A stretch of 49,813 nt of DNA from Streptomyces sp. MZ04 (lineage in GTDB: Bacteria; Actinomycetota; Actinomycetes; Streptomycetales; Streptomycetaceae): the NCBI RefSeq assembly GCF_004684775.1, contig NZ_SRIC01000029.1:1-49813 (forward strand), given 5' to 3'. Position numbers and translations under genes: made by a program. The notes below the pieces were generated by a model. The model had not been told where the DNA came from. It did not search any database and saw only the letters and a list, made by a program, of their open reading frames with translations. This document shows, piece by piece, positions 16,754 through 23,946 of this stretch (the first letter of the stretch is position 1; the number at the start of each line of letters is the position of its first letter).

Positions 16754-18463
16754 ATGAGCACGACCGAAACGGCGCCGCCGGGTGCCCGCACCGAGGTACC
16801 TAAGGGCGAGCGGATAGCCGACTGGGCGGACGGGCGCCTCGGGATCTACAACTTCCGGTTCATGATCCGGAAGGTCTTTCCCGAGCACTGGTCCTTCATG
16901 TTCGGCGAGATTGCGCTCTACAGCTTCGTCGTGCTGCTCCTTACGGGGACCTGGCTCACGTTCTTCTTCGAGCCGAGCATGGCCGAGACCATCTACAACG
17001 GGCCGTACACACCGCTAAAGGGCGTCCAGATGTCGAAGGCCTTCGCCTCGACGACGGAAATCAGCCTCGAGATCCGCGGTGGCCTGCTGATCCGCCAGCT
17101 GCACCACTGGGCAGCCCTGACCATGATCGCCGCGCTGTGCTGCCACACGCTGCGGCATTTCCTCACCGGTTCGTTCCGCAAGCCGCGCGAGGCCAACTGG
17201 CTGATCGGCTTCACGATGCTGGTGCTGGTGACCCTCGAGGGCTTCTTCGGGTACGGGCTCCCCGACGACCTGCTCTCCGGCACCGGTCTGCGCATCACCT
17301 CGGGCATCACGCTCGCCATCCCGGTGGTCGGCACGTATGCGCACATGCTGCTGTTCGGCAGCGAGTTCCCGGGTGAGGACATAGTCTCGCGGATCTATCC
17401 CGTGCACATCCTGCTGATCCCAGGGCTGGTGGCCATCCTGCTTCTCGTCCACCTGATCCTGGTCTTCTACCACAAGCACACCCAGTTCCGGGGCCCTGGC
17501 CGCACCGAGAACAACGTCGTCGGCGAGCCGCTGTTCCCGAACTACACGGCCAAGGCCGGTGGCTTCTTCTTCCTGGTCTTCGGTGTGCTGACGCTGATGG
17601 CGGCCGTCGCGCAGATCAACCCGGTGTGGAAGTACGGTCCCTATCGCGCCGACCAGATCTCCCAGGGATCCCAGCCGGACTGGTACATGGGCTTCCTCGA
17701 AGGCGCCCTACGGGCCATGCCCGCCTGGGAGTTCGTCCTGCCGGGCGGCTACACCGTCAACATGGGGATCGTGATCCCCGCCGTCATCCTGCCCACGGTG
17801 ATGATGGCCGTGATCGCTCTCTGGCCGTTCCTGGAGGCCTGGGTCACCGGGGACAAACGCGAGCACCACCTCCTGGACCGGCCGCGCGACCACCCCACGC
17901 GGACCGCGTTCGGCATCGCGTTCGTCGCGCTCTACCTGCTGCTGTTCTTCGGCGGCGCCAACGACATCCTGGCCGAGCGCTTCCATCTGTCCGTGAACAC
18001 GATCACCTGGACGATGCGGATCGGATTCTTCCTCGTCCCGGCGCTGACGTACATCATCACCAGGCGGATCTGCCTGGGCCTGCTGCGGCGGGATCACGAC
18101 AAGATCCTGCACGGCCGCGAGACCGGGAAGATCGTGCGGCTGCCGCACGGCGAGTTCGTCGAGGTGCACGAGCGCCTCGAGCGCGGGAAGGAGTACGCGC
18201 TGCTGGCCAGGGCGTCCTACAAGCCGCTGCCGGAGCCGGCCGCCGTGGACGGCGACGGCGTGCCCAATCCCAAGGCCCGCAAGGAAGTGCTGCGCTACAA
18301 GCTCAGCCGCTGGCTGTACGGCGGACAGCTCGAGAAGCCGACCGCGCAGGAGATGCGGCAGGCCCTGGAGCACTTCGAGCACGGTTCCCACGGCGAACTG
18401 GAGAACGGCGCGAAGCAGCACTCCCTCGAGAAGCGGGAGCCCGACGACCAGGAAGTGCACTGA
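16754..18463 (+). CDS. qcrB: cytochrome bc1 complex cytochrome b subunit paralogue (QcrB)
   Basis: 569 residues starting at ATG 16754 after GAGGGGAGG. Actinobacterial QcrB landmarks are present: haem-ligand helices with QLHHWAALTMIAALCCHTLRH (His117/118, His131) and YPVHILLIP followed by LVFYHKHTQF, the quinol-site motif QPDWYMGFLEGALRAMP, and a long cytoplasmic tail. Normally qcrB lies with qcrC, qcrA and cox genes. Here it stands alone between a flavoprotein and a DUF3099 gene, ends in a terminator, and sits inside a naphthoquinone cluster. The likely reading is a spare quinol-oxidase subunit giving self-resistance to a quinone-like product. A regulatory or accidental neighbour role is possible. 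Confidence 0.9.
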   Translation: MSTTETAPPGARTEVPKGERIADWADGRLGIYNFRFMIRKVFPEHWSFMFGEIALYSFVVLLLTGTWLTFFFEPSMAETIYNGPYTPLKGVQMSKAFASTTEISLEIRGGLLIRQLHHWAALTMIAALCCHTLRHFLTGSFRKPREANWLIGFTMLVLVTLEGFFGYGLPDDLLSGTGLRITSGITLAIPVVGTYAHMLLFGSEFPGEDIVSRIYPVHILLIPGLVAILLLVHLILVFYHKHTQFRGPGRTENNVVGEPLFPNYTAKAGGFFFLVFGVLTLMAAVAQINPVWKYGPYRADQISQGSQPDWYMGFLEGALRAMPAWEFVLPGGYTVNMGIVIPAVILPTVMMAVIALWPFLEAWVTGDKREHHLLDRPRDHPTRTAFGIAFVALYLLLFFGGANDILAERFHLSVNTITWTMRIGFFLVPALTYIITRRICLGLLRRDHDKILHGRETGKIVRLPHGEFVEVHERLERGKEYALLARASYKPLPEPAAVDGDGVPNPKARKEVLRYKLSRWLYGGQLEKPTAQEMRQALEHFEHGSHGELENGAKQHSLEKREPDDQEVH

Positions 18464-18496
18464 TCTGGAAGTGCGCTGACCAGGAAGCGCACTGAC
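18449..18496 (+). repeat. 16-bp imperfect tandem triplication over the qcrB stop codon
   Basis: Three consecutive units: CAGGAAGTGCACTGAT (18449-18464), CTGGAAGTGCGCTGAC (18465-18480) and CAGGAAGCGCACTGAC (18481-18496). Each carries a potential TGA in phase with the unit. The first contains the true stop codon. Confidence 0.8.
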
Positions 18497-18526
18497 GCAA
18501 GCACGCAACGCAGGTCCGGGCCAAGA

Positions 18527-18569
18527 ACGGCGGCGCGGGTGATCAAGGCAAGGTCACCCGCGCCGCCGT
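18527..18569 (+). terminator. Rho-independent terminator after qcrB
   Basis: ACGGCGGCGCGGGTGA (18527-18542) pairs perfectly with 18554-18569 over an 11-nt loop. CGTCTTTTCC follows, giving a short U tract. It lies 63 bp after the qcrB stop. Confidence 0.88.
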
Positions 18570-18603
18570 CGTCTTTTCCACCGCCATGTTCACGGAGGCC
18601 CCG

Positions 18604-18966
18604 ATGAGCAGAACCCCATGGCGCCGGGGCGCACCCCCGGCCGAGTCCATCACCCGGGCGCGCACCGGCCTGACGCGCGATCTGCGCGGGCGCCAGCGCC
18701 GCTATCTCATCGCGATGCTGGTGCGCACCGCCTGTGTGGTCGTGATGGCCGCCACCTGGAGCCGCTGGCCCGTGCTCGCGGTCGCCGCCCTCATCGGCGC
18801 GGTCGTCATTCCGTACGTCGCCGTGGTGATCGCGCAGGCCCACTCGAGCCGGCATCGGGGCACCCGGCACGCGGTGACGTGGGTGCGCGAAGAGCCCGCT
18901 CCGACCGTGCGCGTCGTCCTCGAACCCACCCTGATCCTGCCGCCGGAGAAGGACAAGGCGGCCTGA
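18604..18966 (+). CDS. DUF3099 family membrane protein
   Basis: 120 residues from ATG 18604, with GGAGG a few bases upstream. The N-terminal motif SITRARTGLTRDLRGRQRRYLIAMLVRTACVV (residues ~17-48) matches DUF3099, and two transmembrane helices are visible at about 40-57 and 59-78. The C-terminal tail is charged and cytoplasmic. DUF3099 proteins are small membrane proteins of unknown function, often near core genes in Streptomyces. The gene converges on ispE, whose stop is 13 bp away. Confidence 0.75.
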   Translation: MSRTPWRRGAPPAESITRARTGLTRDLRGRQRRYLIAMLVRTACVVVMAATWSRWPVLAVAALIGAVVIPYVAVVIAQAHSSRHRGTRHAVTWVREEPAPTVRVVLEPTLILPPEKDKAA

Positions 18967-18979
18967 GGACGCCGAAGGC

Positions 18980-19753
18980 TCATGCCCCGACGGGTACGTC
19001 CGTGTCGTGCGCCTCGGTGAGTGTCGTCGCGCCCGGGACCGGCCCCGCCGCCGTGCGCACCGACCGGCAGGTACCCGAGGAGCGCAGCTCCTGGGCGACC
19101 TGCTGAGCCGCCTGTGCGTCGCGCGCGAGGAAGGCGGCCGTCGGGCCGGAACCGGAGACCAGCGCGGTGAGCGCGCCCGCCGTGCGGCCCGCTTCCAGCG
19201 TGCGGGCGAGTTCCGGGAAGAGGGAAAGCGCCGCGGGCTGCGGATCGTTGGAGACGGCCGCGGCAAGCGCGTCCGCGTCGCCCGTCGCGAGCGCCTCGAG
19301 GAGATCCGCCGACGCGACCGGCTCCGGGATGGAGCGGCCATCGGCAAGGCGGTCGAACTCGCGGAAGACCGCCGGGGTGGACAGGCCACGCTCCGCCATC
19401 GCGAACACCCAGTGGAAGCCGCCGCCGACCCGCAAGGGGGTCAGCCGCTCGCCGCGCCCGGTACCCAGCGCCGCGCCGCCCACCAGGCTGAACGGGACAT
19501 CGCTGCCCAACTCGGCGCAGATCGCGAGGAGTTCGGCGCGGGAGGCACCGGTGTTCCACAGCGCGTCGCAGGCAAGCAGCGCGCCCGCGCCGTCCGCGCT
19601 GCCCCCCGCCATGCCGCCGGCCACCGGGATGTCCTTGGCGAGGAACACGTTCGCGAGGTCGTGGAACCCGTCCGGGCGCGCTGCACCCACCGCGAGCTGG
19701 ACATTGACCTTGGCCGGCACCCGTACCGTGATGCTCGACCTGCCGCTCCCCAT
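18980..19753 (-). CDS. ispE: 4-diphosphocytidyl-2-C-methyl-D-erythritol kinase with internal deletion
   Basis: 257 residues, short for IspE (about 290-300 in Streptomyces). The N-terminus (ITVRVPAKVNVQLAVGAARP) and the GHMP loop (IPVAGGMAGGSADGAGALL) are intact, as are DVPFSLVGGAALGTGRGE and the C-terminal SGSGPTAAFLA. However, LANVFLA is fused directly to KDIPVAGG at about 19635. In normal IspE some 60 residues separate these two points, so an in-frame deletion has removed part of the N-terminal substrate-binding domain. IspE phosphorylates the C2 hydroxyl of CDP-methylerythritol. This copy may be inactive or altered; a true ispE would then be needed elsewhere in the genome. The reading frame is otherwise undamaged. 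Confidence 0.85.
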   Translation of the reverse strand: MGSGRSSITVRVPAKVNVQLAVGAARPDGFHDLANVFLAKDIPVAGGMAGGSADGAGALLACDALWNTGASRAELLAICAELGSDVPFSLVGGAALGTGRGERLTPLRVGGGFHWVFAMAERGLSTPAVFREFDRLADGRSIPEPVASADLLEALATGDADALAAAVSNDPQPAALSLFPELARTLEAGRTAGALTALVSGSGPTAAFLARDAQAAQQVAQELRSSGTCRSVRTAAGPVPGATTLTEAHDTDVPVGA

Positions 19754-19764
19754 GGGGCTCAGGT

Positions 19765-21048
19765 CTACCGGGCGGCCGTGTCCGCTGTCCCCGGCACGCT
19801 GTCGGGAGTGTCGTGGGACTTGGTGTGGTCGCCGTCCGCAGGGCGGCCGTTGAGCCAGGTCAGCAGGGGGCCCGCCATCGCGGTCGTGACCACGGCCATC
19901 ACCACCATGAGCGAGTAGAGGTCCTGTTTGAGGAAGCCCAGTTGCAGGCCCACGTTCAGGACGATGAGTTCGGTCAGGCCGCGGGTGTTCATCAGGGTGG
20001 CGAGCGTGGCGGACTGCCTGACCGGCATCCCGTTGAGGCGGGCGGCGGCGAACGCTCCGGTGAACTTGCCGCCGACGGCCACCAGAAGGATCAGCGCCAG
20101 GGCACCGAGACCGGCCGCGTCCAGGTTCGAGAGGTCGACGTTCAGACCGGCGACCAGGAAGAACACCGGCAGCAGCAGCGTGCCGTTCATCTGCCCCAGA
20201 CGGTCCTGGACTTCGGCGCGCAGCTGCTCGCTGCCGGTGCGCGGCAGGATCAGGCCGAAGAGGAAGGCGCCGAAGATGTAGTGCAGGCCGACCCACTCGG
20301 TGGCCGCGGCGGACAGCAGCAGGCCCGTCAGGACGCACGCGAGCACCGTCGGGGTGAGCCGCAGATCGGGCCGGCGGGCCACCAGGCGGTGCAGCAGGGG
20401 GCGTACGACGAAGAACATGCCCAGCAGATAGGGGACGGCGAGCAGGATGCGCCACTGGTCGGGTCCCGCCGAGCCGCTCAGGGCGACCACGGCGGCCAGC
20501 AGGGACCACGCCAGGACGTCGTCGATGGAGGCGCAGGCCAGGGCTATCACGCCCATCGGGGTGCGGGTCATGTTCCGGTCGGTGAGGATCCGGGCCAGGA
20601 CCGGGAACGCCGTGATGGACATGGCGATGCCCATGAAGAGCATGAACGACGTCTTGTCGTCGGTGCCGTAGTCGTCCATCAGATACAGCGCCAGGAGCGC
20701 GCCGAGGCCGAACGGCATCAGGATGGAGCTGAACGACACGGAGGCGGCCAGGCTGCCGCTGCCCCGGATCATGGCCGCGTCCCACTCCAGGCCGACGATG
20801 AACATGAAGACCGCGATGCCGACGGCGGCCAGCGCACTGAGCAGGGGCCGTATGTCGTCCGGGAAGAGGGCGTCGGTTATCGCGCCGTGGAAGAGGGTCG
20901 GGCCCAGCGCGATACCGGCGAGGACCTCACCGATCACGGCCGGCTGGCCGAGCCGCCGGGCCAGCACGCCGAGCATGCGGGCCAGGAACACCATGACGGC
21001 GAGGCCGACAAGAAGTGCCGTGGTCTGATGCGTATCCATGCCATCCAT
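19765..21048 (-). CDS. cation/proton antiporter (Na+/H+ exchanger, KefB-like)
   Basis: 427 residues with about 12 hydrophobic helices. Family features: RLGQPAVIGEVLAGIALGPT near the N-terminus, ALACASIDDVLAW (the ion-site aspartates) in the middle and TRGLTELIVLNVGL near the C-terminus. This CPA2-type architecture exchanges Na+ or K+ for protons across the membrane. Similar antiporters occur in several meroterpenoid clusters and may act in export or pH homeostasis. ATG 21039 (nine bases in) is an alternative start with GAGATGG upstream. It lies 11 bp upstream of ispE and is divergent from the flavin halogenase. Confidence 0.88.
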   Translation of the reverse strand: MDGMDTHQTTALLVGLAVMVFLARMLGVLARRLGQPAVIGEVLAGIALGPTLFHGAITDALFPDDIRPLLSALAAVGIAVFMFIVGLEWDAAMIRGSGSLAASVSFSSILMPFGLGALLALYLMDDYGTDDKTSFMLFMGIAMSITAFPVLARILTDRNMTRTPMGVIALACASIDDVLAWSLLAAVVALSGSAGPDQWRILLAVPYLLGMFFVVRPLLHRLVARRPDLRLTPTVLACVLTGLLLSAAATEWVGLHYIFGAFLFGLILPRTGSEQLRAEVQDRLGQMNGTLLLPVFFLVAGLNVDLSNLDAAGLGALALILLVAVGGKFTGAFAAARLNGMPVRQSATLATLMNTRGLTELIVLNVGLQLGFLKQDLYSLMVVMAVVTTAMAGPLLTWLNGRPADGDHTKSHDTPDSVPGTADTAAR

Positions 21049-21188
21049 CTCGGTGAGGCGCTGTCCCCGCGGCCCCAGGAGGAACCGAACGGCATCGTCG
21101 CCCCAGGCGGTTGAGAGCGAGCAGCGTCTGATTCGAGCCGCTCAAGCAGATACGCGTATGTCGCATTTTGTGGTCCCGGCGTACGGGC

Positions 21189-21221
21189 TATGTCCGGCAT
21201 ATGTCCGGTCGGTGTCCGGCT
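21189..21221 (+). promoter_or_regulatory. three 11-bp direct repeats (SARP/OmpR-like operator candidate)
   Basis: TATGTCCGGCA, TATGTCCGGTC and GGTGTCCGGCT follow one another without a gap, giving TGTCCGG heptamers at an 11-bp period. They lie in the 294-bp divergent region between the antiporter and the flavin halogenase, about 120-150 bp upstream of the latter. This spacing is the signature of SARP and OmpR-type binding sites. No SARP gene is present in this window. Confidence 0.55.
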
Positions 21222-21342
21222 GAGCAATCTGGGCGATGACACCAACTGATCTTCCCCTGCACGCTGGTTGGTGAATGCGCTCTGCGGGAGCGGGAGAAGC
21301 CTTCACGCAATGCGCGAATGTCGGATCTGGGGAAGGTCTCGC

Positions 21343-22620
21343 ATGTCGTCCAAACTGCTTGGAATCGCTGACGATTTCGACGTCATCATCATCGGCGGCG
21401 GTCCCGCCGGTGCCACCACCGCGGGGCTTCTCGCTCAGCGCGGTCGCCGCGTTCTCGTCCTCGACCGTGAGCGATTCCCGCGGTATCACATCGGGGAATC
21501 GCTCATTCCCGGATTCATGCTGCCCATGGAGGAACTCGGCCTGACCGAGCGCATGGAGGCCAAGGGATTTGAGCGCAAGTACGGCGGCACGCTGGTCTGG
21601 GGCAACAACGAGGTTCCGTGGAACTTCTCGTTCAGCACCGGCGGGAAAATCCCGTACTCGTACCACACGCGCCGCGCCGACCTGGACACGATGATCCTGG
21701 ACCGCGCGCGCGAACTGGGTGCCACCGTCGTGGAAGAGGCGACGGTGAAGGACACCATCGAGGAGGACGGCCGCGTCGTCGGCGTCAAGTACGCCGTGCG
21801 CGGGCTCCCCGCGGTCCAGGAGACCAGGGCCTCCCTGGTCATCGACGCCTCCGGGCAGGCCCGGGTGATAGGCCGGAAGTACTCCGAGCTCAACTGGCAC
21901 GACCAGCTGCAGAACGTCGCGGTGTGGACGTACTTCGACGGCTGCCACCGGCTTCCCGGCGACGAGTGGACCAACATCCTCATCGAGGGCATCAAGGACG
22001 GCTGGTTCTGGGGCATCCCGATCGACAAGGGTGTCTTCAGCGTCGGTTACGTGACGCGTTCGGCCACCGCGAGCGCCGCCGATGTGTCCCTCGAGGATCT
22101 CTTCCACTCCGAGATGGCGCAGACCACCAAGCTCAAGGCGCTCCTCAAGGACGCGCACCAGACCACGGGATTCCGCTCCGCACGCGACTGGTCCTACACC
22201 AACCAGCGTTTCCACGGAGACGGCTGGGTGCTGGTCGGCGACGCGGCCGCCTTCGTGGACCCGCTGTTCTCGACCGGCGTCGCGCTCGCGACCATGGCCG
22301 GCAGCGCGCTCTCGAGGGTCGTCGACCAGGTCATCGAGCACCCGGAGATCGAGGAGAAGGCGCTGGACCGGTACGCCTCCGCGTACCAGGACTTCTTCAA
22401 CGACATCCGTACGTTCGTGGAGGCCTTCTACGACCGTTCGAAGACCAAGGGCTTCTACTTCAACATGGCCCAGGAGATCACCGACCCCGACAAGAAGAAC
22501 GAGCCCAAGGTGGACTTCGTCAAGCTGGTCTCCGGACTCACCGGCGACCACGCCCTGTTCAGCCTCACCTTCGACGACCTCGTCGCGGACGTCACGTCTC
22601 CGGCCGGCGCCGACAGCTGA
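21343..22620 (+). CDS. napH2: FAD-dependent halogenase (NapH2-like)
   Basis: 425 residues from ATG 21343, with GGGGAAGG upstream. The FAD motif DVIIIGGGPAGATTAG (residues 13-28), the halogenase signature W-F-W-G-I-P (221-226) and a lysine in FERKYGG (Lys79), at the place of the catalytic lysine of this family, are all visible. VLVGDAAAFVDPLFSTGVALA provides the second FAD contact. The sequence belongs with flavin-dependent halogenases of phenolic or carrier-bound substrates. Napyradiomycin clusters carry one such gene beside the vanadium enzymes. Its substrate here is unknown. It would need a flavin reductase, perhaps one of the reductases in the cluster. Confidence 0.85.
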   Translation: MSSKLLGIADDFDVIIIGGGPAGATTAGLLAQRGRRVLVLDRERFPRYHIGESLIPGFMLPMEELGLTERMEAKGFERKYGGTLVWGNNEVPWNFSFSTGGKIPYSYHTRRADLDTMILDRARELGATVVEEATVKDTIEEDGRVVGVKYAVRGLPAVQETRASLVIDASGQARVIGRKYSELNWHDQLQNVAVWTYFDGCHRLPGDEWTNILIEGIKDGWFWGIPIDKGVFSVGYVTRSATASAADVSLEDLFHSEMAQTTKLKALLKDAHQTTGFRSARDWSYTNQRFHGDGWVLVGDAAAFVDPLFSTGVALATMAGSALSRVVDQVIEHPEIEEKALDRYASAYQDFFNDIRTFVEAFYDRSKTKGFYFNMAQEITDPDKKNEPKVDFVKLVSGLTGDHALFSLTFDDLVADVTSPAGADS

Positions 22621-22635
22621 CGTCCTGGTGAGCGT

Positions 22636-22666
22636 GGGCACCGCGACAGGCTCCACCGCGGTGCCC
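22636..22666 (+). terminator. hairpin between flavin halogenase and sigma factor
   Basis: GGGCACCGCG (22636-22645) pairs with CGCGGTGCCC (22657-22666) over 11 nt, in the 70-bp gap between two convergent genes. It probably terminates both. Confidence 0.65.
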
Positions 22667-22690
22667 TTCCGCCGGGGATCGGCGCCACGT

Positions 22691-23677
22691 TCACCGTGTT
22701 CGTCGGGCTCTCGGTGTCGGTGGCCCCTTCCCCGTACTGGCACGGATCCTGGACGTGGTGGACGTGGTCAAGACCCGGGCCGCCTCACGGTTGACCGCCC
22801 AGGCGTCCGCCACCGGGCCCAGGTGCCCGAGCTTGTCGGGGTTGCTCACCGAGCGGATCGTCTGGATCTGTCCTTCGGTGACGTCGAGCGTCCAGGTGTT
22901 GAGCACCTTGCCGTCCCGGTCGCGGAAGATCCCGCCGGGCTGGCCGTTCACCTGCTGCGGCTCCAGCGTCACGTCGACCCGCATGAGCATGGGGAAGAAC
23001 CAGGCGAGCAGCTTGGCCACGTCGTCGGCGCCGGTGACGGTCCTGGACAGCTGCGGAGCCTTCCCGCCGCTGTCCCCGATCAACTGCACGTCCGCGGTGA
23101 GCAGGTCCCGCAGCCCGTCGACGTCCCCCTCCCGCAGGGCACCGAAGAACCGCTCGGCGAGTTCCTGCCGCTCCTGACGGTCGGCCTCGAACCGGGGCCG
23201 GCCCTCGTTCATGTGCCGCCGCGCCCGCACCGCGAGCTGACGGCACGCCGACTCCGAGCGTCCCACCGCCGATGCGATCTCCGGGAACCCGAAGGTGAAC
23301 ACCTCCCGGAGCACGAAGACCGCGCGCTCGAGCGGAGAGAGCCGCTCCATGAGGAGCAGGGCCGCCATCGACAACGAGTCGGCAAGCTCCGCCGACCGGG
23401 CGGGATCCTCGTAGGGGTCGGTGAGCAGCGGCTCAGGGAGCCACTGCCCGACGTACTCCTCGCGCCGGACACGGGCCGAGCGCAGCACGTCGATCGAGAT
23501 CCGGGTCACCGTGGCCGACAGGAACGCCTTGGTCGACCTGGGCCGGGCGGGGGAGGCGTCGAAGCGCAGCCAGGTCTCCTGGACCGCGTCCTCGGCCTCG
23601 CTCACGCTGCCCAGGATCCGGTAGGCGATCGAGAACAGCAGTGACCGCAGCTCCTCGAACTCCTCGGTCCGCCTCAC
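22691..23677 (-). CDS. ECF41-type RNA polymerase sigma factor
   Basis: 328 residues from GTG 23677, chosen because GGAGGAAC lies 7 nt upstream and the protein then begins RRTEEFEELRSLLFSIAYRI, the usual start of this family. Sigma region 2 is seen in ILGSVSEAEDAVQETWLRF and region 4 in LSPLERAVFVLREVFTFGF followed by SAVGRSESACRQLAVRAR. After WLPEPLLTD there is a SnoaL-like C-terminal domain with DSGGK and NPDKL, the motifs that control ECF41 sigma activity. Such factors usually activate their own neighbourhood. The ~200 bp upstream to the hairpin at 23883 holds no other gene. Confidence 0.88.
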   Translation of the reverse strand: MRRTEEFEELRSLLFSIAYRILGSVSEAEDAVQETWLRFDASPARPRSTKAFLSATVTRISIDVLRSARVRREEYVGQWLPEPLLTDPYEDPARSAELADSLSMAALLLMERLSPLERAVFVLREVFTFGFPEIASAVGRSESACRQLAVRARRHMNEGRPRFEADRQERQELAERFFGALREGDVDGLRDLLTADVQLIGDSGGKAPQLSRTVTGADDVAKLLAWFFPMLMRVDVTLEPQQVNGQPGGIFRDRDGKVLNTWTLDVTEGQIQTIRSVSNPDKLGHLGPVADAWAVNREAARVLTTSTTSRIRASTGKGPPTPRARRTR

Positions 23678-23882
23678 GCCAGTTCCTCCCGCCGATTCGC
23701 CCCCGCTCAGGTTCGCGAAGGGGGCGGCCCGCTCGGCTGCCCGGGCCGGTTCGCCGTCGACGGTGTTGACCACGTTCTTCACCTTCTGCTCTGCAGCCAG
23801 GGCGGCGGCGTTCGCCGCGACTTGGGGACCGACGACCTTCGATACCTGAGACGAGACAGCCCGGCCGGGTGTGACATGGGGG

Positions 23883-23923
23883 GGAGAATCAGCGCCGGGC
23901 ACGGTCGCCGGCGCTGATTCTCC
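23883..23923 (-). terminator. hairpin after haloperoxidase A
   Basis: GGAGAATCAGCGCCGG (23883-23898) pairs perfectly with 23908-23923 over 9 nt. It lies 24 bp past the haloperoxidase stop on the minus strand. Confidence 0.75.
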
Positions 23924-23946
23924 GTACGTACGTCAAGGCGCGGGGG

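Noticed and set aside
16419..16757. Small open frame ending in an ATGA overlap with qcrB
   Set aside because: Tempting because of the overlap, but it has no ribosome-binding site, low third-position GC and no recognisable sequence. It is more likely regulatory DNA.
16754..18463. Part of the housekeeping qcrCAB operon
   Set aside because: No qcrC, qcrA or cox genes lie on either side, and the gene has its own terminator.
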